Assembly: GCF_032714475.1 (NCBI RefSeq)
Contig: NZ_JAWDKD010000014.1
Coordinates: 1 to 28,047 of the forward strand
Direction: 5' to 3'
DNA length: 28,047 bases
From: Methanolapillus africanus
GTDB lineage: Archaea; Halobacteriota; Methanosarcinia; Methanosarcinales; Methanosarcinaceae
Position 1 is the stretch's first letter. Each line of letters starts with the position of its first letter. The translations under genes were made by a program, and so were the position numbers. Under the pieces are notes generated by a model. It did no database searches and had not been told where the DNA came from. It saw only the letters and a program-made list of their open reading frames with translations. Shown here piece after piece: positions 13,317 through 21,933 of this stretch.

Positions 13317-14771
13317 TTAACTTTCGCCGGCATTAGAATTTGAGCCGTCCGAATTTTCAGACGGAGCCGGTTTTTTCCCCTTTTCAGCTTTTTCCGCTTT
13401 CTTCTCGCGTTCCGCCTTATCCACGTCCTTTAAACCGGTAATGACCGCGTCATATTTTTCACAAACACGTTTGATCAAATTGCCGGACTGGCTCTTATGC
13501 GTCGGGAACGTGACCGCCCCTTTCGGAATTTTTTTGCCGTCGGACGATTTTCCGTAATCCGGCGCGACAAGAATACCGTCAATGGAAATGCCGACGCCCA
13601 TTTCATTCAGCAGCTTCGCCGACATTTCGGTGGCGGGACTGGCTTTGGATTTGATCATCAGCGCTTTTTTCCGGTAAATGTCCTGGAATTCTTTCAAATC
13701 TTTGATGTTTTCTTCGGCTTTGGACGCTTTTCCGAGACGCGTAAAATCGTCGCCCAGGGCTTCCTGAACGGCCGTGATGTCGTCGATTAAATCGCCGAAC
13801 GTGGTCGACGAGACTTCAATCATCTGTCCCGAAAATGCCGGGTTTTGCGCCAGCACTTTGTCAGCATAGCCTTTTGCCAGAATTAAAATATTCGATTCGG
13901 CAATGATTTTTTTGTCGTCGTCGGACGGATTGTAGGGATTGGCGACTTTATAATTCGTCATCCCGCACATGCGCGCGAGCGACTCGTACATTTCAGTCAC
14001 AACCACACGCTTTTCCGGCGCGAACCGGGAAATATTGCTTTGACCGCCCTGTGTTCTTAAAATTTCCACCATCTTGTTCCGAATGTCAGATGTATTGGAA
14101 GAAGACATGCCGAAATAGTCCGCAAAAAGACGCGTCGTCGTGATGATTTTGGTCCGCCCCTGCGGTTTTAAATCAATAAATCCGCGCTCGGAAAGTTCGC
14201 CGATGTGTTCGTAAGCGTTTCCGCCGCGCATTTCAACGACGTCCGATTGCGTAATCGGCTGATGGTAAGCAATTATCGAGAGCGTTTTCAACTGGGAAGA
14301 CGTGAGTTCTTTGGGAGCGACGTCGCGCACTTTTTCCGCGAAATCCGGACGCACCTGCATCACAAAACGATCGGACAGATCTGAAATTTCAATCCCGGAA
14401 TTGCGGGAAAGATATTCCTCCCGAAGATCCGCAACAATTTCACGGACATCGCGTTTGTTTTTGCCGGAGATTTTCATGAGCGTGTCAACCGAAACCGCGC
14501 TGCCGGCCGCAAAAAGAGCCGCTTCAATCACTTGTTTGGCAACGGCATTGCTCACGGCAACACCGCCGAATTCCGAATCGGAATCGGAAGCATCAACTAG
14601 CGTTGTGTTTTTTGTGCGGCGGGATTTGCCGGCCTTTTTAGCGGACTTCGCCGAGGCCTCGGCTGAACCATCAGCTGAATCGGCACCCGAATCCGTCATA
14701 ATTAAATCGCCGGACACCGATTGTTCCTCTTCCGGCAATCCAATGTCATCATCCGTCATAAGATCGGTCAT
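13317..14771 (-). CDS. scpB: Segregation and condensation protein ScpB with a long C-terminal extension
   Basis: ScpB is the kite subunit that dimerises on ScpA in the SMC complex. The core is two winged-helix domains: VIEAALFAAGSAVSVDTLMK (from about residue 80), and ELTSSQLKTLSIIAYHQPIT with VVEMRGGNAYEHIGELSERGFI (to about 225). These are diagnostic. The protein is 484 residues, over twice the usual bacterial length. Residues 1-75 are acidic and low complexity. The C-terminal about 260 residues (from FAPEKRVVVTEMYESL) hold an unrecognised globular region, with NILILAKGYADKV, then GVGISIDGILVAPDYG and NLIKRVCEKYDAVI, and end in a Lys/Glu tail. GAGGAG stands just before the ATG. scpA lies 154 bp upstream. 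Confidence 0.9.
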   Translation of the reverse strand: MTDLMTDDDIGLPEEEQSVSGDLIMTDSGADSADGSAEASAKSAKKAGKSRRTKNTTLVDASDSDSEFGGVAVSNAVAKQVIEAALFAAGSAVSVDTLMKISGKNKRDVREIVADLREEYLSRNSGIEISDLSDRFVMQVRPDFAEKVRDVAPKELTSSQLKTLSIIAYHQPITQSDVVEMRGGNAYEHIGELSERGFIDLKPQGRTKIITTTRLFADYFGMSSSNTSDIRNKMVEILRTQGGQSNISRFAPEKRVVVTEMYESLARMCGMTNYKVANPYNPSDDDKKIIAESNILILAKGYADKVLAQNPAFSGQMIEVSSTTFGDLIDDITAVQEALGDDFTRLGKASKAEENIKDLKEFQDIYRKKALMIKSKASPATEMSAKLLNEMGVGISIDGILVAPDYGKSSDGKKIPKGAVTFPTHKSQSGNLIKRVCEKYDAVITGLKDVDKAEREKKAEKAEKGKKPAPSENSDGSNSNAGES

Positions 14772-14886
14772 TTCTCCTCATAGTGAATTATAGAAAATAA
14801 TTGTCAATAGAAAATATTGAATCCGCCGTTTGCAGACTCAAACAGATTTAAATTTGAATAATTTAAGAACGATTGGAAACTTAAAC

Positions 14887-14937
14887 CGCTGCCATCCGGT
14901 TTCCGCCGTCAGCCGTTTTCTGCTGTCAGCCATTTTC
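14887..14937. repeat. Three 17-bp tandem repeats across the scpA stop codon
   Basis: On the minus strand, GAAAATGGCTGACAGCA, GAAAACGGCTGACGGCG and GAAACCGGATGGCAGCG follow one another (14937 to 14887). The first contains the last codons and TGA stop of scpA. As 17 is not a multiple of 3, the copies are in different frames. This is probably slippage or duplication at the gene end; it lies in the scpA-scpB gap. Confidence 0.65.
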
Positions 14938-16110
14938 CGCCGCCGATTCTTCGGCATTGTTTTCGTTCTTGCTGTTCTTTTTCAGTTTCAATTTGCCACC
15001 GGAAACCACTTCCGTTTCAATCGCGTTCGATTCGTCCAAAACGACACCGAACGGATAAATGAACAAATCGCCGAAAATCACTTCCTGGTACAGAACGATT
15101 TCTTTCATGGACGCCAAGAACAAAAGCGTGATGTAATCCATGATTTTATCGGAGTTTTCGAGGGAAAATATGTCGTCAATCGTCACAAATTCCTGAGTTT
15201 GGAAAATCCGCCTTAAAATATCCAAAAGCGATCCGGTCCGCTTTAAAATCGCCTCGTCGTGTGCGATATTGACCACATCTTCGGTCGTTAATTCAACGTC
15301 GATGTACCGCTTCGGGCTGTCGGCCAAACGTTCTCTTCTTTTGATCACGTCTTTTTCCGCTTTTTTCAGTTCCTCGATCAATTCTTTCAGCGTCACCGGG
15401 CGGCGGGCTTCGCGGCGGATCGGCAAAACCGGCGCCGGAAACTCGGAAATATCGAAATCGTCGTCCACATTCCATTCATCCTCAACGATCCATTCGTCTT
15501 CAACAACCGGTTCTTCCAAAAACAAACCGGTCGATTTCATGCGCAAAAGGACGCAAGAATACAGAAGCGTACGACCTGAGATCCGAAGATCCATCCGCTC
15601 CAGTTCTTCCACTTTGTTCAAGAAAGTGTCCGTCACCTGAACAATATCGATGTTCCACGGATTAATTTTACCGGATTTGGCCAGCTCGACCAAGATTTCA
15701 ATCGGCTCGTTGCCGATAAAAGATGAAAAATCCAATTTATCAACATCAATGCCGCTGTCGTTTAAACTATCGCCCAGCGAATCGATGAAATACGAACGGG
15801 CGTCGTCGTCATCCGACAAGACAAACGCGCCGTCGACGGAAACAAAGTTGTCCTTGCTTGTTTCCAAAATCCGGCCGTTATCGGCAAAAGCGGTTTCGTC
15901 GCCGATAAAAGAATCGTCGACAAATCCGAAATCAGAACCGGAATGAGAATCAGAACCGGATCCGGAATTAGATTCGGAATTGGAACCGGAATCAGACTTG
16001 AAATCTGATTCGGAATCCGGTCCGAATTCCGATGCCGCCGAGATGACGGCGGATTTTAAAGCCGGTGTGGCGGCGGCTTTCATTTCTTTTTTGTTTGAAT
16101 GGGAAGTCAT
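14926..16110 (-). CDS. scpA: Kleisin subunit ScpA
   Basis: ScpA bridges the SMC heads in the chromosome-organising condensin. The core begins at about residue 130: IEILVELAKSGKINPWNIDIVQVTDTFL, then GRTLLYSCVLLRMKS, an acidic linker (about 199-225), and the C-terminal winged-helix that contacts the SMC head (VTIDDIFSLENSDKIMDYITLLFLASMKEIVLYQ). At 394 residues it is longer than usual. The extra N-terminus (about 1-125) is very acidic and contains a Ser/Asp/Gly tract encoded by short DNA repeats (about 15930-16020). ATG overlaps the smc TGA by 4 bp (ATGA), so they are translationally coupled; GGGGTGA is the ribosome site within smc. Identification is firm. Confidence 0.93.
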   Translation of the reverse strand: MTSHSNKKEMKAAATPALKSAVISAASEFGPDSESDFKSDSGSNSESNSGSGSDSHSGSDFGFVDDSFIGDETAFADNGRILETSKDNFVSVDGAFVLSDDDDARSYFIDSLGDSLNDSGIDVDKLDFSSFIGNEPIEILVELAKSGKINPWNIDIVQVTDTFLNKVEELERMDLRISGRTLLYSCVLLRMKSTGLFLEEPVVEDEWIVEDEWNVDDDFDISEFPAPVLPIRREARRPVTLKELIEELKKAEKDVIKRRERLADSPKRYIDVELTTEDVVNIAHDEAILKRTGSLLDILRRIFQTQEFVTIDDIFSLENSDKIMDYITLLFLASMKEIVLYQEVIFGDLFIYPFGVVLDESNAIETEVVSGGKLKLKKNSKNENNAEESAAENG

Positions 16111-19100
16111 TTGGATTTCACCCCGGTGATACTGGTGGTGCCGTCCTGCTGCGTGACGCCGATAATCCGGTCGGCCCGCTCAAGCATGGGTTTACGAAGA
16201 GAAATAACAATAAACTGCGCCGACGGCGCGGATTTTAAGACACGGTCCGCCACGCGTTCGACGTTCCAGCCGTCCAGATTTTGGTCGACTTCGTCAAACA
16301 CATAAAACGGTGCCGGGCGGTATTCCTGAATCGCGATGATAAACGCCAGCGCGGTCAAACTTTTCTCGCCGCCGGACATCGATTCCAAACGGATGATGTT
16401 TTTGCCTTTCGGCTGCGCGTGAAGCGTCATGCCGCCGGCGAACGGGTCCTCCGGGTTCTCTAAAACGAGCTCGCCGAAGCCGTCTGCCAATTCGGAAAAA
16501 ACGCTGGTGAAGTTTTTGTTGATGCCCGTATACGCTTCCATAAACGTATCGCGTTTCAACTTTTCATATTGTTCAATCCGGGACAGCAACTGTTCCCGTT
16601 CGTTGAACAAAATGTCGCGGCGGCCGGACAATTCATCGCAGCGCGCGTTCACTTCGTCATACTCGTCAATGGCGAGCATGTTGACCGGTTCCATCGCAAC
16701 CATCTGTTTTTCCAAAGATTCGAAGGTGATGTAAACCGTTTGATAACTCGGAATGTCGTCCCGCTCTTCCAGGCCGCGTTCGCGAACGTCGGCCAGCAGC
16801 GATTCATATTGGATTTGAAGAGACGATTTGGTCAGGAGACACGACGCCGCATGACTCTTAATATCGTCAAGCGACAGGCGCGCTTTGTCGAGCTGCCGGC
16901 GGAAAAGCGTGCATTTTTCATCCAGCGCCGCCCGTTCTTCTTGAAGTTCTTTGAGTTCGTTGGAAATCTCAATTTCACGGGATTCATTTTGCTTCTGCTT
17001 TTCGGCGTGCGATTTGATTTCGTCTTGAAGCGCCGTGATTTTTTCTTTGCTGGTCGTCTTTTTCTCCTCAAGACCGGCAATATCCAAACGGGCTTCTTCA
17101 ATCAATTCTTCCGCATTCTTTTTAGATAATTCGATCGCGTTCGTATCGGAACGAATGTCAGCCAGGCGGCCGTTGAGGCGGTTGATTTCATCGTCGATCC
17201 GAACGGATTTTTTCCGAAGCTCATCCAGTTCCGGATTGTTCAATTCGGCTTCAATCTCGGCAATTTCCGATTCAAGCACTTTTTGAACCTCTTCTTTTTC
17301 GAGACGCTGTTCAATCACCGCATTCATTTCCCGCTTGAAAGATTCACGCTCGACGGCGAATTCATCATAGGAACTCTTTTTGGCGGCCAAAACGTCAGAT
17401 AAACGGTCTTCGCGGCCTTTGATTTCTTCGATTTGCATTTCCTTTTTGGAAATTTCATTGGAAATCGAATTGACGCGCTTGTTGGCCGCCGAAATTTTAC
17501 CGTCCAAGTCGTCCAATTTGGAAATAATTTCCCCGCGCTTCTTGTGAAGATCACGGATTTCAACGCTGAGCGTTTCTAATTTTTCCCGTTCGGTCGCGGC
17601 AAACGACACCCTTGATTTCTGAGCGACGGAACCGCCGACCATGGCGCCGCTTTTCTCAAGCGTCTCGCCTTCCAGCGTCACCATTCTGTACCGGCCGATG
17701 GATTTTCGGGCGTTTTGAAGGGTATCGACAATCACGGTGTCTCTGAAAACATACCAGAACGCGTTGTCATACTGCGGATCAAAATCGATGAGATCGATCG
17801 CGTAACCGACAAAACCGTCGATGGACAAATCCGGAAGATTGCGGCGCAGCTCGATTTTATTGAGCGGTAAAAATGTGGCGCGGCCGGAGTTCCGGCGCTT
17901 CAGGTAATTAATGGCGTGTTCCGCGTCGGCGTCCATTTCAACGACGATCGACTGCATTTTGGGGCCGGCGGCAATTTCAAGCGCTGTGGCGTATTCTTTG
18001 CCGACGCTGCCGAGGTTGGCGACAACGCCGCAGATACCGTATAATTCTTCTTTTTTGGCGGCTTTGAGGATTTCTTCCACCGCGTGAGAATAAGTGCTGC
18101 CGACTTCGGTCGCCCGGACGCGCGCTTCAATGACGCCGTATTCTTTTTCAAGTGTGGACGATCGTTCTTCCAAACGGCGTTTGTCATCGGAGAGCCGCTT
18201 CTGCGCGGATTCCAAGTCGTCGACGTCGCGTTTGAGTTTATCGGATTCTTCCGTCAATTTGGAAATATCATACGTCGCCACTTTCGTGTCGCTTTCCGCG
18301 TTTTTCGCGTTGTCCTTCGCTTCTTCGATTTCGTTTTCGATATCCTTGATTTCAGAAGACTTGCGGCGGAGAGCGTCCGTCAAACGGTCTTCATCCAGAA
18401 TCAGCTTGTTCTTCTCGTCTTTGACTGTGTTGAGTTCCGACCGTTTTTGGTTGGAAACGGCGGCTTTTTCGGAAAACTTTTGCTCGATACCGGCAATTTT
18501 TCCGGCCAGAATAATCTTTTCGGTGTTGCGGTCAGACTTCTCTTTTTGAACGGTTTCTTCTTTTTTGCGTTCGTCTTCCAAAGACTTTTCATAACCATCG
18601 ACTTCTTTTTTGCGGAGGTCGATTTTAATAAACAGATCGCGGCGTTTGGATTCAAAGTCGCCTTCTTCGCGTTCTAAAACGCCGATGCTTTCTTTGGCGC
18701 GCGAAATCAATCCTTTGATTTCCTCAATTTCTTTTTTGATGCGGATTTGCTCGTCTTCACCTTTGGCCCGGATTTCCTGGTTGAGCGCCGACAATTCGGT
18801 TTCCATTTCCGCCAGTTTTTCTTCCTGCTCTTTGACTTTTTGAATCGTTTGAGATTCCAGGGATTCATATTTCAGAATTTCTTTCTCAACATTCCCGAGT
18901 TCCGTCTTAGCGTCCTTTAATTTGGACAGGATGAGATAACCTTCATATTTTTGTTTTTCTTCCCGCAGGGACCGGTATTTGAGCGCTTCTTCGCGCTCTT
19001 CGGACAGTTGTTCCAGCCGGAGTTTGACTTCTTCGATAATGATATCGATTTTTTCGATTTGCTCTTTGACAATGTCAAGTTCCGCAAGCGACTTCTGTTT

Positions 19101-19628
19101 CTTTTCATCAAACTCGGAAACGCCGGCGATTTCGTCGATGATTTTACGGCGTTCGACCGGACTCATCTTAGCGGTAATTTGAGAAACGTCGCCCTGCATG
19201 ACGACATTGTACCCTTCGGGCGTGACGCCGGCTTTGCCTAAAAGTTCGTGAACTTCGGTGAGGCTGACGGATTTGCCGTTAAAATAGAAATAGCTGTAAT
19301 ACCCGGTTTTGGTTTGTTTAATTTTGCGGGAAATTTCAAAAGAATCTGCTTCTACCGGCGCTTTTCGGTCGGTGTTGTCAAACGTGATGGTCACTTGCGC
19401 GAATTCGGGTGATTTGGACTTCGCGTCCGTAAAAATGAGATCAGTCAGCTTTTCCGCCCGCATGGTCCGGGAGCTGGACAGGCCGAGCGCAAAGAGGATT
19501 CCATCTATGATGTTCGATTTTCCGCTGCCGTTGGGACCGGAAATGGTTGTAAATCCTTCAAAAAAGGGAATCTTGATTCGTTTTCCGAAAGATTTGAAAT
19601 TGACAAACTCAATCTCTTTGATGTACAC
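16107..19628 (-). CDS. smc: Chromosome segregation ATPase SMC
   Basis: The 1173-residue protein has all SMC parts in order: Walker A GPNGSGKSN (31-39) in the N-terminal head; R-loop and Q-loop region VVMQGDVSQI; a long coiled coil (about 170-500); a hinge (about 515-660, YGICGVVANLGSVGKEYATA, with GRATFLPLNKI); a return coiled coil (about 680-1010); and the C-terminal head with signature LESMSGGEKSLTALAF and Walker B FYVFDEVDQNLD. It forms the condensin ring with ScpA and ScpB, encoded next to it. The start codon is GTG at 19628 with AGGAG about 11 bases upstream. It follows the coiled-coil gene by 55 bp. Function as chromosome-organising ATPase is well established for the family. Confidence 0.98.
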   Translation of the reverse strand: MYIKEIEFVNFKSFGKRIKIPFFEGFTTISGPNGSGKSNIIDGILFALGLSSSRTMRAEKLTDLIFTDAKSKSPEFAQVTITFDNTDRKAPVEADSFEISRKIKQTKTGYYSYFYFNGKSVSLTEVHELLGKAGVTPEGYNVVMQGDVSQITAKMSPVERRKIIDEIAGVSEFDEKKQKSLAELDIVKEQIEKIDIIIEEVKLRLEQLSEEREEALKYRSLREEKQKYEGYLILSKLKDAKTELGNVEKEILKYESLESQTIQKVKEQEEKLAEMETELSALNQEIRAKGEDEQIRIKKEIEEIKGLISRAKESIGVLEREEGDFESKRRDLFIKIDLRKKEVDGYEKSLEDERKKEETVQKEKSDRNTEKIILAGKIAGIEQKFSEKAAVSNQKRSELNTVKDEKNKLILDEDRLTDALRRKSSEIKDIENEIEEAKDNAKNAESDTKVATYDISKLTEESDKLKRDVDDLESAQKRLSDDKRRLEERSSTLEKEYGVIEARVRATEVGSTYSHAVEEILKAAKKEELYGICGVVANLGSVGKEYATALEIAAGPKMQSIVVEMDADAEHAINYLKRRNSGRATFLPLNKIELRRNLPDLSIDGFVGYAIDLIDFDPQYDNAFWYVFRDTVIVDTLQNARKSIGRYRMVTLEGETLEKSGAMVGGSVAQKSRVSFAATEREKLETLSVEIRDLHKKRGEIISKLDDLDGKISAANKRVNSISNEISKKEMQIEEIKGREDRLSDVLAAKKSSYDEFAVERESFKREMNAVIEQRLEKEEVQKVLESEIAEIEAELNNPELDELRKKSVRIDDEINRLNGRLADIRSDTNAIELSKKNAEELIEEARLDIAGLEEKKTTSKEKITALQDEIKSHAEKQKQNESREIEISNELKELQEERAALDEKCTLFRRQLDKARLSLDDIKSHAASCLLTKSSLQIQYESLLADVRERGLEERDDIPSYQTVYITFESLEKQMVAMEPVNMLAIDEYDEVNARCDELSGRRDILFNEREQLLSRIEQYEKLKRDTFMEAYTGINKNFTSVFSELADGFGELVLENPEDPFAGGMTLHAQPKGKNIIRLESMSGGEKSLTALAFIIAIQEYRPAPFYVFDEVDQNLDGWNVERVADRVLKSAPSAQFIVISLRKPMLERADRIIGVTQQDGTTSITGVKSK

Positions 19629-19683
19629 CGGGCTGTTTCTCCTTGTTGCTGAGAGTTGTTTTCATGCCGCACCGCTGTCAAAA

Positions 19684-20814
19684 TTAATCGCAGGAAATGA
19701 TTTCGGAGTCGTCTTCATCGTTGGAGATGACGCGTTCCTTTCGTTCGGACGGGTCCTTTCTTGAAAATTTGGATTTGGGCCGTGGCGTGCTTTTTTCGGC
19801 GATGATGTATTCGCAGTCTTTGTTGTAATCCGCATCGTCGTTCACTTTGCGTTTGATGTTGTCGCCGATAATGTATTCGCTTTTATCCGGACCGGCGTCT
19901 TCCATCGGCTTTCGGGAAGTGTTGACGGAAATATATTGCCCCGGCGGATATTCTTTTTCGGCGGCTTTGGGTTGGGATTGAACGGATTCAACCGAGAAGA
20001 AGTTTTGAGCCGGCTGATTTGTTGCGGCGGGCGCAGTTTTCGGATTGAAAGATTCAAACGGACTCGGTTCCGGCGTTTTCTTTAAGGGGCTCACGTCAAC
20101 GACGTCGTCGGGGTTGCCGAAATAGAACGGATCATTTTTGGACGAGTTGGCCCGGGCCGGCACAAACCGTTCCGATTCTGCCGCCGGTTTTTTGGCGGAC
20201 GCGGGAACATATTCCTGATATTCCCAGCCATCCGGGCGGCGGGCCGGCGGATATGATTCTTCATAGCTTTCAGCATACCGAGACGGCTGAGCTTGAGCCT
20301 GCGGGTACGGCGGGAAAGAAGAGAACGAAGAGGCGGGAACGTAAGAAGGAGCGTTTGAATAAGACGGTGCGGAAGGAGATTGTGCAGAGGCGGGCGGAAC
20401 GTAAGCCGGCGTGTTGAACGGATAGGGAACGGCCGGATCCTGCGCCCGGGAATAAGAGTCAGAAGGAGAAGAGGAGGCGGACGGAGATGCCATGGTTTGC
20501 GGGCTGTTTTTGAAACGCGCCAGTTCTTTGGACAGAGCGGCCAACGTCGTCTTTAAATCGACGATTTCGCGAACGATGCCGTCTTGAGTGGTCGAAATTT
20601 CATGGATGCGCTGTTCAATCAAACGGAGACGGTCGTACGGGACGGTTTCCGGCTGAAGCTCTTCGCGGATTTCCGTGATGATGGACTCGCGGGTTTGCTC
20701 GGAAAGTTCCTTTAAATGTGAGTCCAATTTTTCTTCGATATCATCATAAATTTTTTTCTCAATTTTTTCAGTACCGTGGTACTTAACTTTTCCGTTCAAC
20801 ATGGTCCTCATCAA
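19684..20814 (-). CDS. Coiled-coil, Pro/Ser-rich protein upstream of smc, unknown
   Basis: 376 residues, not recognised as a named family. The first 105 residues are charged and helical, likely coiled coil (KIEKKIYDDIEEKLDSHLKEL, then EQRIHEISTTQDGIVREIVDLK). Residues about 110-300 are low complexity, rich in Pro, Ser, Ala, Tyr and Gln, presumably disordered. The C-terminus has two similar motifs, SEYIIGDN and CEYIIAEK, then a basic and an acidic tail. It is the first gene of the smc operon, with 55 bp before smc. It could be an accessory protein of the condensin or a DNA/envelope link. A second start at Met5 (20802) has GAGG 3 bases before it; the choice is unclear. Not a transposon or phage gene. 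Confidence 0.75.
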   Translation of the reverse strand: MMRTMLNGKVKYHGTEKIEKKIYDDIEEKLDSHLKELSEQTRESIITEIREELQPETVPYDRLRLIEQRIHEISTTQDGIVREIVDLKTTLAALSKELARFKNSPQTMASPSASSSPSDSYSRAQDPAVPYPFNTPAYVPPASAQSPSAPSYSNAPSYVPASSFSSFPPYPQAQAQPSRYAESYEESYPPARRPDGWEYQEYVPASAKKPAAESERFVPARANSSKNDPFYFGNPDDVVDVSPLKKTPEPSPFESFNPKTAPAATNQPAQNFFSVESVQSQPKAAEKEYPPGQYISVNTSRKPMEDAGPDKSEYIIGDNIKRKVNDDADYNKDCEYIIAEKSTPRPKSKFSRKDPSERKERVISNDEDDSEIISCD

Positions 20815-20863
20815 CGTTTCTTTGAATTTAGTGGCGAATGTATGTGATACTTTTTACTGATAT

Positions 20864-20924
20864 GTATTATATCCTATATAAATCTATATACGCAATATGA
20901 TATAATACGATGAAGCTTTCATCG
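20864..20924 (-). promoter_or_regulatory. Promoter of the smc operon flanked by inverted repeats
   Basis: TATATAAA at 20875-20882 (TTTATATA on the minus strand) is a good TATA box, about 60 bp before the first gene. It is enclosed by a perfect 10-bp inverted repeat: GTATTATATC (20864-20873) and GATATAATAC (20899-20908). Right after it is CGATGAA-GCT-TTCATCG (20908-20924), a second palindrome. AATCTATA, the pst-type 8-mer, occurs once at 20881-20888. Such symmetrical sites around a TATA box suggest a dimeric repressor. Confidence 0.5.
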
Positions 20925-21118
20925 AAAAACCGTATTTTTAAATTTATCAAAATTTTTCGAATGAATGAGTTGCTTTAGATTTTTTTTGATATAATGATAT
21001 AGACACGGCTTTTGTATATAAAACCTTTCTATTCGTGTTGATTTTGAAGGCCGTTGATTTGAAGGGCAATCACCCAAAAACTCAATGTCAGAAATAAAAA
21101 ACGTCAAAGATGAAAAAT

Positions 21119-21174
21119 ATCAAATGAAAAACATCAAATGAAAAACATCAAATGAAAAACATCAAATGAAAAAT
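21119..21174. repeat. 14-bp tandem repeat (ATCAAATGAAAAAC, four units)
   Basis: Units start at 21119, 21133, 21147 and 21161, with a degenerate copy before them (about 21102). The array lies directly after the 3' end of the DedA-family gene; on that strand it reads as T-rich and could serve as a terminator tract. Confidence 0.8.
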
Positions 21175-21180
21175 AAAAAG

Positions 21181-21699
21181 TTAAAATCCGCCGAGCGTAT
21201 ACATGAAAAAAAGGGCGGCTAAAATATACCGGACAAATTTGCCCAAAAAGACGAGGAATGAAAACATGCCGAACTTGTATTTCAAAGCGCCGGAAACAAA
21301 GACGAGAGCGTCGCCGATAATCGGAACAGAAGAGAGGAGAAGCGACCATGCGCCGTACTTTTCAAAGAAGTCGCTGGCCATTTTGTATTTCTGAGGATCG
21401 ATGATTGAAAAACGGCTGGTGACTTTGGTAATTCCCCAATAGCCGAGAACATAAGTCGTGACTGACCCGAGATATCCACCGATGGTAGCGGATAAAACAA
21501 TTCCCCAGAAATTGGTTTCGCCGGCGGCGACCAAGGCGGCGACCATAGCTTCGGGACCGAGCGGCAAAATGGTGGCGGCTAAAAAAGACGTCACGAAGAG
21601 ACTGATGAGGCCGTAATCGTTTAAAAAAGACGTAATCGGCGGAATCAGATCAGCAATGATAGAATATTCCAATATGAATGACGTGATCTCGTTCCACAT
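21181..21699 (-). CDS. DedA/VTT-family membrane protein (YqaA-like)
   Basis: 172 residues with several hydrophobic segments and the SNARE-associated/VTT pattern: FVTSFLAATILPLGPEAMVAALVAAG, then IVLSATIGGYLGSVTTYVLGYWGI, then FEKYGAWSLLLSSVPIIGDALVFVSGAL and a last segment at the C-terminus. The Pro/Glu in PLGPEA and the GxxxGxxxxY motif are typical of YqaA. DedA proteins act as transporters or lipid scramblases in the membrane; the substrate here is unknown. GAGCGAT is a weak ribosome site. A TATA-like element lies at about 21761-21770 in the region shared with the divergent larA-like gene. Confidence 0.85.
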   Translation of the reverse strand: MWNEITSFILEYSIIADLIPPITSFLNDYGLISLFVTSFLAATILPLGPEAMVAALVAAGETNFWGIVLSATIGGYLGSVTTYVLGYWGITKVTSRFSIIDPQKYKMASDFFEKYGAWSLLLSSVPIIGDALVFVSGALKYKFGMFSFLVFLGKFVRYILAALFFMYTLGGF

Positions 21700-21760
21700 T
21701 TTAATCGCTCAATAAAAATAAATCATACCATAAAAGTAAGTACGAAATAATATTGACTAA

Positions 21761-21770
21761 TATATAAATA
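21761..21770. promoter_or_regulatory. Divergent promoter region of the DedA- and LarA-family genes
   Basis: TATATAAATA at 21761-21770 fits an archaeal TATA box on the plus strand (larA side), and its complement TATTTATATA on the minus strand serves equally well for the DedA gene. A 17-bp direct repeat (AAGTAAAAAACAAATTT-like, about 21831-21866) is in the larA leader. Confidence 0.4.
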
Positions 21771-21933
21771 GTCCCATCTGTTTTATGTAGCAAGAATCAA
21801 TTTTTTGACTTCAATAAAAACTGTCCATTCAAGTAAAAAACAAATTTAAGTAAAAAACAAATTCAAATAGATTGAAACAGATTGAATGGATTCAGTCACT
21901 TCAAATTTAAGAATCAAACCAGGATCAGAAACG

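Larger units (their letters stand above)
20815..21180. other. Spacer between the smc operon promoter and the DedA-family gene
   Basis: Holds the smc promoter (20864-20924) on its left and a 14-bp tandem repeat on its right; nothing gene-like between them. Confidence 0.6.

Noticed and set aside
12869..13333. Short 154-residue protein and a separate 60-residue protein
   Set aside because: Both are in the same frame and joined by uninterrupted sense codons except for one TAG; the domain spans the junction, so they are treated as one gene.
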